From contig JARKOV010000171.1 of NCBI GenBank assembly GCA_029975965.1, forward strand, positions 1 to 48,019: a DNA stretch of 48,019 bases, read 5' to 3'. A program made the position numbers and the translations under genes. This DNA comes from Anaerolinea sp. (lineage in GTDB: Bacteria > Chloroflexota > Anaerolineae > Anaerolineales > Anaerolineaceae). The notes below the pieces were generated by a model, which was given only the letters and a program-made list of their open reading frames with translations, was not told where the DNA came from and searched no databases. Positions 41,455 to 48,019 of this stretch are shown here, piece by piece (positions within the stretch are counted from its first letter, which is position 1; every line of letters begins with the position of its first letter).

Positions 41455-43580
41455 TGCAAAGTATGTTGAACGATCTGGAACTCACTCTGTCCGCCAGTCT
41501 GGTTGACCTGCTGCACTCCGATCGTGACCGGGCGCACTGTATTCTGGTTGCGCGGAAGCGACAGCAGGTCGAACAACTGGTTCTTCACCACCGGCTGTGC
41601 GTTGTATTCGCCCGGAACAGCGTGGCGGGTGAAATCGGGCGCCGAGACCCAACCGTCCGCCCACCAGACCGAATACTGTCCCTGGCTGACCGTGCTTGTG
41701 AACACAATACGCACCAGGGCTCGCTCATAATAGTCGCGCCCCACGACCTGGATAAGGAAAGGCGGGGGGACCGCGGGAACCGGCTCGAAACGAAGCGCAG
41801 TGGCGATGTTGCTGGCCCTTCCCCAGCGGTTCAAATAGCGAACTCTCAGGCAGTATTGGATATTGCCTTTTCCGGGAGGCGAATCGCTAAACTCGAGCTC
41901 ATGGCCCAAGCCAACCGCTGGGAAGGCAGCAACCTGGGTCCACAAGCGTAGACTTTTATGGTCTTCTTGCAGCAGGACCTCGCCGGCTGTAAATAGCAAC
42001 GGTGCTCCACCGCCTTCGGGCACGCGGAAGGTCAGTTGACTGCCCGAAATGGAAGCGATGGCGGCCTTGAAGTACCCGCTGATAATCCGACCACCGATGA
42101 AATGGTGCTCGTTCGCAATGCCCTGAAGGTCGGTGCGGTACAGCCCACCCCCCAGCGGGACGGGAGTAGAAGCCTGGACCTTTTCGGCCCGCGGGGGGTG
42201 GATCCGGCGCAAGACAGCCACACTGCCCGATGCTCGCCGCACCACCAGATCGGGTTGCCAGCCGGGTTCGAGGTCGAGGTGCACTTGGCCGGCCTTAAAA
42301 CCGGCCGATTGGAGCACGGGCGGCTCGGCGGTATGGCGCAACGTTAAGGGGGTGGGCGGCGACCAGGCTGAAAACACGCTGGCGCGATCCCAGGCATCCA
42401 CTGCTCGCGCGTGGGCACGCAATAAAACGTCATGGAAGGGTACCTGGAACGAGCGCGCCAGGCTGTTGTCTAGATGGTTTTCTGTGTTGCGCGGCGGTCG
42501 AGTTTCAAACCGGTTGACCTGGGTGGGCGTGCCAGCCGCCTGGCTGGGACCGATCTCCTCTTCCACCTCCACACCGATGGCGCGCGGGTCGCCTTGCGAC
42601 CAATGGAAAGATAGCGTGGCGTTGAACCGGTCATCTTTCTCCAGGCGCACCTCTGAATTTTGGTAGGTGGGTGTGCCGGGCGGGTTGAGCGGGGTGGCTA
42701 TGCCGTCAGGACAGTAGGCGATATTGGATGGGCCAACCCGCCCATCCGCGTCGATGATGCGGTAAGCCATGCCGGTTCCCGGCGGGCCATCCAGGATGTG
42801 GTGGATTGTATCCAAAGGCGAAGCATTGTGGCGTGGGCCGTCAAAGTAAGCCGAGCCAGAAAGCAAAGCCGCTTCCCAACGCACACGCAGCATGAGTTGG
42901 TAAGCCTGCCAGGGGCTGGGTTTCCCAGCCGAGGCCGGGTTGGAAGCCTGGGCCTGAGCGGCTGCCGCAGAAAGGTCAGCCCACTCGGCGGGTCCGATGA
43001 ACTGAGGCGGGCTGTCATTTCTCAGCGCCACGTCCGCAAAACTGGCCTGCACTCCCTCCGCTACCCGGATTTCGGCGATCATTTCCCAGTCTAATCCCTG
43101 GTCCTGGAACAGGTCCAGAAAACGAAAGTCTGTCACCTGTCCGGCAAGCCCGGTGAAGACCAGCTCGTCTACACCTGGCGCCTCGATGAAAAATGTTTCG
43201 CCTGGCATCAAGGTTCGGTCGGCAAAAACGCGACCGCTATCTTTATCCCTGGCAAGCACCCGTAAAAAGGAACCATTGATATAGCGGAAGGTGACTGCTT
43301 GTGCCGGTGCCGGAAGGTGATAGACATCGACCGGGGTGACACTTGTCAGCACATGATCGGCGAGCGACTGCCACCACGGAAACGGATAGGCCACGCTGGC
43401 GTGCTTATCCCACAGGTGATCAAAATTGTCGACCGGTGCACGCCATACCTGCAAAATAGATGGAAAACCCAGGTAATTTCCATTCGCATCCAGGGCGCTG
43501 TAGGGGTATGACCAGCGCAGGCGGTTGCCTTGTGGATCATCCGCGATCCAGCCGAGAGCTGCCAGATAAATGTTTGTCAT
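41442..43580 (-). CDS. Giant-operon protein 2, 712 aa, unknown function
   Basis: A 712-residue protein with no signal peptide and no membrane segment. The start (MTNIYLAALGWIADDPQGNRLRWSYPY) and later strands (SPWQAYQLMLRVRWEAALL) suggest a beta-rich fold. Several fibronectin-III-like beta-sandwich segments appear from about 290 (SNIAYCPDGIATPLNPPG) to the end, for example WSPPTPLTLRHTAEPPVL. It starts with an ATG that overlaps the stop of the 1416-aa gene (ATGA), so both should be made in linked amounts. I recognise no family. It could be an extracellular matrix or appendage protein exported by an unknown route. Confidence 0.72.
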   Translation of the reverse strand: MTNIYLAALGWIADDPQGNRLRWSYPYSALDANGNYLGFPSILQVWRAPVDNFDHLWDKHASVAYPFPWWQSLADHVLTSVTPVDVYHLPAPAQAVTFRYINGSFLRVLARDKDSGRVFADRTLMPGETFFIEAPGVDELVFTGLAGQVTDFRFLDLFQDQGLDWEMIAEIRVAEGVQASFADVALRNDSPPQFIGPAEWADLSAAAAQAQASNPASAGKPSPWQAYQLMLRVRWEAALLSGSAYFDGPRHNASPLDTIHHILDGPPGTGMAYRIIDADGRVGPSNIAYCPDGIATPLNPPGTPTYQNSEVRLEKDDRFNATLSFHWSQGDPRAIGVEVEEEIGPSQAAGTPTQVNRFETRPPRNTENHLDNSLARSFQVPFHDVLLRAHARAVDAWDRASVFSAWSPPTPLTLRHTAEPPVLQSAGFKAGQVHLDLEPGWQPDLVVRRASGSVAVLRRIHPPRAEKVQASTPVPLGGGLYRTDLQGIANEHHFIGGRIISGYFKAAIASISGSQLTFRVPEGGGAPLLFTAGEVLLQEDHKSLRLWTQVAAFPAVGLGHELEFSDSPPGKGNIQYCLRVRYLNRWGRASNIATALRFEPVPAVPPPFLIQVVGRDYYERALVRIVFTSTVSQGQYSVWWADGWVSAPDFTRHAVPGEYNAQPVVKNQLFDLLSLPRNQNTVRPVTIGVQQVNQTGGQSEFQIVQHTLQVNE

Positions 43581-46500
43581 TTGTCACCTTCGCTTTTCTC
43601 CAAACCGGTGCTGGAAAAAAGGTCCATTTCTGGTGGGCTTTCATCCGGCATCTCGACCGCCGATCCATCTGGGCCGGTTATTTCCAGCTCGGATGCCTGG
43701 ATCACCTCTTCATCACCGGGCAATTCCATTGGTGCCTGCCCCTCCCCAGGGTCGGCCGGTAATTCCAAAATAACCGGTTCGGACAACCGCAGATCGCCCC
43801 CGAAAAGATTTTGCTCATCATCTGGAACCGGACCGGAGGACAGGCGCCCCGCGTTGACCAGCTTTCCGGATTGTTGGGTCAGCAACTGCTCCAGGTCGTG
43901 GGCGCTGATCTCACCGCGGGCGACCGGACCCCACAGGTCGGGGGGAAATAGATGCTTGAAAATGGCATCGATCACGCCTTGCGGGATGTGAATCTTGGTC
44001 TCCGCCGTCGGCCAATCCAAACCGGATGGTTGGATGAAGACCAGCTTGATCACCTCGGGTGCAGTCCCGGCTGCCGGCCCTGGGCGCAGCCGCACCAGGC
44101 CGGAAACGTCGGGTTTGAAAGTCAACGCCAGGCGGTATTGACCGCGGGGCAGGCGGGTGGCCACCCCGTTCAGGTAACCGACCAGGAAGGCTGAGCTGCC
44201 ATCTGGGTTGGGCAGGATCGACACCTCCAGGGCGAGTGGGTGTCGGTGAGCCAGGCCGGTCGGGCAACCATTTTCTGGGGTGACGTGCTCGATGCGCAGG
44301 CTGGCCTCGACTCGCCGCCAGTCGACCGGCTCGGGCGTGCGCAGCCACAAGGCGTATGGGCGACCCTGTGGGTCGAGGAGCGCCTCGACCGTAGTGGCTT
44401 CCGGCCGGCGGACCGCATTGGTCAGTGATTCTGCCAGATTGTTGCCCAGTCGCACCCCACTCGCTTCGGCAAAGCGGTTGAAGCGCAATCCAGTCTCGGC
44501 TGTGAAGCGGTTCTTGCCCGCCGGAGAAGGCTTGGACAGGTGCTGGGTAAGCGAAGCGGGCAGGGTCCAATCGGCTGGCGGGTTGTTAAGCTCGGGCGGA
44601 TACGGCCTGGTTGGGTCCACAACACCGAGCATGTCCAGCAAGTCGCGCGCCAGTGAATGCTCGATACGGTTGGCCGGAAACTGGCGAAACTCAGCCAGGA
44701 TCGGGCGATAACGCTCCAGGAAGGATGCATGGGCATTCCCGAGGGTGAGGTCGCCGGGCACAATCGGCCGGCACACTGCCGTGGCCTGCACGACGCCGCC
44801 GGCGGTGTAGAAGACCGTGATGCAGCCGCTGTTCCAGGTCATGTGTGCTTTGAAATCCGTAAAGCGAGACAGGATCAGAGTCCATTGGTCGAGCGGAATC
44901 TCGCCGCCGGTGGGATGAACCAAGAGCAATTGCAGCGTGGTCTTACCGGACGGCGGAAGCGGTTTATTGAAGATCAGCTCTTCATCAGGGGGGATCGACC
45001 CGCCACCGGCCTTGATCCAGGCCTGGCCTGCGCTCGAAAGCGATGACTCTCCAAACGGGTTGTCTGTAACGGGTGGGGCGGCAGTTGCCACCACGCGCGG
45101 GGTTAATTCTTCGTTCACCAGCCGCATGCGCAGGAACGGCTCGGGCGCGCCAGGGAACATTTTGCTGATATAAGAAGCCAGAAAGCGCACGCCGCCCAGG
45201 TAACCGCGGTAGGCCGGAAAGCCGGCCCCATAAGGGGTGGGGTTCCATGTGGATTGCTCGGCCTGCTCGCCAAACAGGCGGTTATCTCCCAGCGTGGTCG
45301 AGTGGATGTAGGGCCGCAAGGTTTCTGGGTAATCCACCTTGAACTCCTGAACCGCCCGCCAGGAGACCGGCGAAGAATCAGGAAAAGCTTCTTTATAATC
45401 GCTGTCGCCGGCGTGGCTGGCGTTCGAGCTCCCTTCGATCGTCAGCCGGTAGCGACCCGGTTTCAGGGTAGTCTTGCTTTGCTGAAGGGTGGAATAGGTC
45501 GGGGCGGTGCGGTAGGTGACCGTGTAAAAAAGCAAAGGCAATTCTCGACTGACCTGCACCTCGACCTTGTCCTCGGGTTGGCCCAAATCGAGGGTCACGC
45601 TCATCAGATAGACCGAGCCAAGCAACTTCTTCCCGGTTGCCTTCGGGTGATAATCTTTTCCGTTGACGGTGATCCAGGCCCGTGGGTGCAGGCCAAACAG
45701 CGAAAAAGTGACCTGGTCTACCGCCAGTGAAACGCCGTTGGCATCCTGGAAGGTCAAAATGAACGACTCGCCTTCCAGGAGACGGGTGGGCAGCATGGGT
45801 TGAAACTCGGTTCGCAGCTGCATAGGTTGGTCTGGATGGGTTGGGTGAACGACCATGCGGCCAAAAATCCGCGCCTGTTGGAATGTTTCAGGCGGACCGT
45901 AATCAAAGTTTTGCTCGAACACCCGGCCGGTGTGGTTGATGACGACCTGGTTGTTCTTCACGGATGCTAACAACCAGGAAACCGGGTCGATGCCTAGCAA
46001 ATGCAGCCGGGCGCTCTCGCCATCTGGGCCGTTCGCCCATACGCCCTTCACCCCGGGCACGACCTGGTTGCGCACCAGGTCGAACAGCTCGACCCGGGTG
46101 AGATCGTGGTGGACCGTATACCCTCCTTCGATCTCCGGGCTGATCACAGGCCCGATGACGGTTCCACTCTTGTCGGTCACACGGCGCTGGAAGGGGACCA
46201 TGATTTCCAGGTCGGGCCAGGTGGTATCCTGATCCAGGTTCCAATTGCGCCCGCTGATGGCGTGCTGCGCCCCCATTTTTTGATCCAGGATAACCTGCGC
46301 ACCGTCCCCGTTTGTGGCTTGACCCACCTGTATTGGGGGCGACAGCACCGGCGCGATTGGCTCGTTATCTCCACCAATTTTTATGGGTAGTTTGGCTTCG
46401 TCCGGGTCGGGGATCGGCCATGGCAAATCGACCTTGATTGACAGCTCGGCCTTCACCATGAACGGTTTGGGTAGATAAGCCGACACTTCAGCTTTGCCGG

Positions 46501-47827
46501 TCAACAGGAATTGGAATTTCCAAATCTTGACGCCCAGTTCGCCGAGCAGAGCCAGCCGCCCTTTGACCAGGAACGGATTCCAACCGATAAAAGCAACCAG
46601 TTTGATGCTCAGCCGGGCGATAATTTTGAAGATTCCCAGTAAATCGAGCTCACCACCCAACGAGACCGCCGCGCCAAACAGGATGCGCTCGTTGTTCACC
46701 TGGAAAAAACCCTCAGCCGATTGGCCGATCGTCAGCTTGAATACCGGCACTTCCTCAAAGACCGACACCTTGAGCGGGTCGGCCTCGGATCCCAGATTGA
46801 TATACCAGGCAGAAGGATCTTTAAAGGAAAAGAAAGCATCCATCACGCCATGAACTTTCATCAGGGTGATCACTTCGAGAAAACCGGCAAAATCGGCCAC
46901 TTTGATCTCAAGATCCGCGTTCAACCCCAAGGCAAGCGATTGGGAGGGAAAATCCAGCGCAAACAGGCCGCCGACCCTGGCGTTCTTCATCTTTAACAGT
47001 CTGCCTGCGCCGCCCAGTACGAAGGTCGGCCCCAGGCTGAAAACTCCCACCCCGACCGGATTCAACATAAATACCCAGCCGTTATCGACAATGGTCACCA
47101 ACCCAATTCGCACGCCAAGCCCCACTGCGGTTTGGTCAATCGGACCGGCAACCCAGCGGTCGATCTTTTCCACGTCGCGTCCCCAGGTGACATAATCCAT
47201 GGCCGTCGGCTCGGGGATGATCACCCCGTTTTTTTCGATGCGCGGGATGAAATTGTAGGCGTAATCTCCCCCGACTGCGATCAATCCAAGGCCAGTCGGG
47301 CCAAGCGGCAGGGCAACCGGCGATTGAACGTCCACCCCAATCATCATTCCACGATCGTTCAGGCCGCCTAAGAAAAGGTCAAATCCCAGGCCGACCGGCG
47401 GTGTCAATTTCAGCGCGCCGCGCCCAGAAAATGAGCCTTTGTCATAACCAAACGCCACGTTGACATCAAAGACCGGGTCTTTGCCGGCCTGAATATCTCC
47501 CATGACGGTGACCCACTGCTTGATGGTGATCACGTCTCCGCTGAAGAAGTTGACATCCCTCAGCAGGACCAGTTCGATGCGCATGAACGCCGACACGGCG
47601 CCGGGATAGAGTGGAAAGCGCCCGCGCAGGAGCAATGTCAGGGTGTCCTGGGCGTTATTGACGCTCAACACGGTGATCAAAGGTGAATCGCTTAGCTTAT
47701 CCCCTGCTTTCAACGAGCGCAGCTTTTTCTCGACCGCCGTCTCGGCTTCCGCCTCCAGTTTCCCCACCAAATCGCGGATGGACTGCCACAATACCCCCTT
47801 GATCAAGCGCTCAAACCAGGGTGCCAT
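43577..47827 (-). CDS. Giant-operon protein 1, 1416 aa, DUF6603-like start
   Basis: A 1416-residue protein. Residues about 1-45 are a charged helix (LVGKLEAEAETAVEKKLRSLKAGDKL). About 45-480 form a glycine-rich, alternating hydrophobic block (ALPLGPTGLGLIAVGG, NPVGVGVFSLGPTFVLGGAG) that from memory resembles DUF6603-type large proteins. From about 500 come further beta domains, and the last 80 residues are acidic and Pro-rich (ASELEITGPDGSAVEMPDE). There is no signal peptide or membrane helix. GAGGAGG precedes the ATG. The gene ends in a four-base overlap with the 712-aa gene. Function unknown. Confidence 0.7.
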   Translation of the reverse strand: MAPWFERLIKGVLWQSIRDLVGKLEAEAETAVEKKLRSLKAGDKLSDSPLITVLSVNNAQDTLTLLLRGRFPLYPGAVSAFMRIELVLLRDVNFFSGDVITIKQWVTVMGDIQAGKDPVFDVNVAFGYDKGSFSGRGALKLTPPVGLGFDLFLGGLNDRGMMIGVDVQSPVALPLGPTGLGLIAVGGDYAYNFIPRIEKNGVIIPEPTAMDYVTWGRDVEKIDRWVAGPIDQTAVGLGVRIGLVTIVDNGWVFMLNPVGVGVFSLGPTFVLGGAGRLLKMKNARVGGLFALDFPSQSLALGLNADLEIKVADFAGFLEVITLMKVHGVMDAFFSFKDPSAWYINLGSEADPLKVSVFEEVPVFKLTIGQSAEGFFQVNNERILFGAAVSLGGELDLLGIFKIIARLSIKLVAFIGWNPFLVKGRLALLGELGVKIWKFQFLLTGKAEVSAYLPKPFMVKAELSIKVDLPWPIPDPDEAKLPIKIGGDNEPIAPVLSPPIQVGQATNGDGAQVILDQKMGAQHAISGRNWNLDQDTTWPDLEIMVPFQRRVTDKSGTVIGPVISPEIEGGYTVHHDLTRVELFDLVRNQVVPGVKGVWANGPDGESARLHLLGIDPVSWLLASVKNNQVVINHTGRVFEQNFDYGPPETFQQARIFGRMVVHPTHPDQPMQLRTEFQPMLPTRLLEGESFILTFQDANGVSLAVDQVTFSLFGLHPRAWITVNGKDYHPKATGKKLLGSVYLMSVTLDLGQPEDKVEVQVSRELPLLFYTVTYRTAPTYSTLQQSKTTLKPGRYRLTIEGSSNASHAGDSDYKEAFPDSSPVSWRAVQEFKVDYPETLRPYIHSTTLGDNRLFGEQAEQSTWNPTPYGAGFPAYRGYLGGVRFLASYISKMFPGAPEPFLRMRLVNEELTPRVVATAAPPVTDNPFGESSLSSAGQAWIKAGGGSIPPDEELIFNKPLPPSGKTTLQLLLVHPTGGEIPLDQWTLILSRFTDFKAHMTWNSGCITVFYTAGGVVQATAVCRPIVPGDLTLGNAHASFLERYRPILAEFRQFPANRIEHSLARDLLDMLGVVDPTRPYPPELNNPPADWTLPASLTQHLSKPSPAGKNRFTAETGLRFNRFAEASGVRLGNNLAESLTNAVRRPEATTVEALLDPQGRPYALWLRTPEPVDWRRVEASLRIEHVTPENGCPTGLAHRHPLALEVSILPNPDGSSAFLVGYLNGVATRLPRGQYRLALTFKPDVSGLVRLRPGPAAGTAPEVIKLVFIQPSGLDWPTAETKIHIPQGVIDAIFKHLFPPDLWGPVARGEISAHDLEQLLTQQSGKLVNAGRLSSGPVPDDEQNLFGGDLRLSEPVILELPADPGEGQAPMELPGDEEVIQASELEITGPDGSAVEMPDESPPEMDLFSSTGLEKSEGDK

Positions 47828-48019
47828 CTTGCCTCCTCACAGGAAAATCGCAGGCCTGCCTGGATGCTGTGATGGCTTCCTTGCAGGTGATGTCGTTGGG
47901 TCAATGCAATATTAAGATATTATATATCCATTTTATAAATAAAAACGGATGATTAATGCTCAGCTTAAAAATGGGGAAGCGATAGATGCGTGGGGGTTTT
48001 GCGGCGCGTTCGCGCCGCA
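47828..48019. other. AT-rich upstream region of the giant operon
   Basis: A strikingly AT-rich stretch (about 47905-47945) in GC-rich DNA probably holds the operon promoter: TATAAT-like boxes are readable on the minus strand there, but no clear -35. A perfect 8-bp hairpin, TGCGGCGC (48000-48007) and GCGCCGCA (48012-48019), ends the window and may be a terminator of a gene outside it. Confidence 0.5.

Noticed and set aside
41442..47827. The giant pair as a contractile injection system
   Set aside because: No sheath, tube, baseplate or AAA gene is in the window, so I cannot support it.

Overview
This GC-rich, gene-dense 48 kb window reads as a bacterial chromosome segment, most likely from a Chloroflexota (Anaerolineae-type) genome. 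The clues are lipoproteins whose lipobox is followed by Pro/Thr/Ser-rich linkers, a secreted giant protein ending in YPVYLPLVRR (a tail I associate with secreted Chloroflexota proteins), a deazaflavin(F420)-type oxidoreductase, GTG/TTG starts behind good Shine-Dalgarno sequences, and sigma70-like TATAAT boxes. The phylum is an inference; there is no rRNA or other strict marker. I see no tRNA, rRNA, CRISPR array, transposase or phage structural gene.

Layout. 0-8 kb: a lipoprotein esterase and a hydroxypyruvate-isomerase-like TIM barrel (minus strand), then a GT-C-like membrane protein, a lipoprotein built from two copies of one domain, and a membrane-anchored alpha/beta hydrolase (plus strand). 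8-14 kb: aldo/keto reductase, a 74-aa protein, a coiled-coil membrane protein, a DUF4287/DUF5655 gene without its beginning, an SRPBCC protein, a secreted CHRD protein, a CDP-alcohol phosphatidyltransferase and a VanZ-like protein. 14-19 kb: a tight minus-strand operon of HtrA-like protease, MoxR ATPase, DUF58 protein and two VWA membrane proteins, probably an envelope-stress or complex-assembly module. 19-25 kb: small metabolic and resistance-type genes (deazaflavin oxidoreductase, double GNAT, serine hydrolase, metallo-beta-lactamase, CPBP protease, DinB, VOC). 25-30 kb: a 1567-aa secreted protein. 30-41 kb: MFS transporter, a 64-aa protein with its own promoter and terminator, nucleoside hydrolase, lipoprotein, methyltransferase, DUF1801 protein, a CBS / ferric-reductase-like cluster that includes a 30-aa membrane peptide, a second CPBP protease, a broken GNAT gene and a TPR protein. 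41-48 kb: two very large proteins of unknown function (1416 and 712 aa), translationally coupled, with no export signal.

Mobile and repetitive DNA. Four copies of a 69-70 bp inverted-repeat element sit at 14.0, 24.2, 33.8 and 38.6 kb. Each is flanked by an 8-bp direct repeat (perfect in two, degraded in two), so they look like a MITE family of different ages. A second, shorter family with ends related to GTAACTGCTCAG sits at 14.1, 30.4 and 36.1 kb. All lie between genes, mostly just after a stop codon, where their hairpins could also act as terminators or mRNA ends.

No described defence or secretion system is complete here. The best candidates for something undescribed are the coupled giant-protein operon at 41-48 kb, the 30-aa membrane peptide attached to the ferric-reductase-like gene, and the two MITE families.
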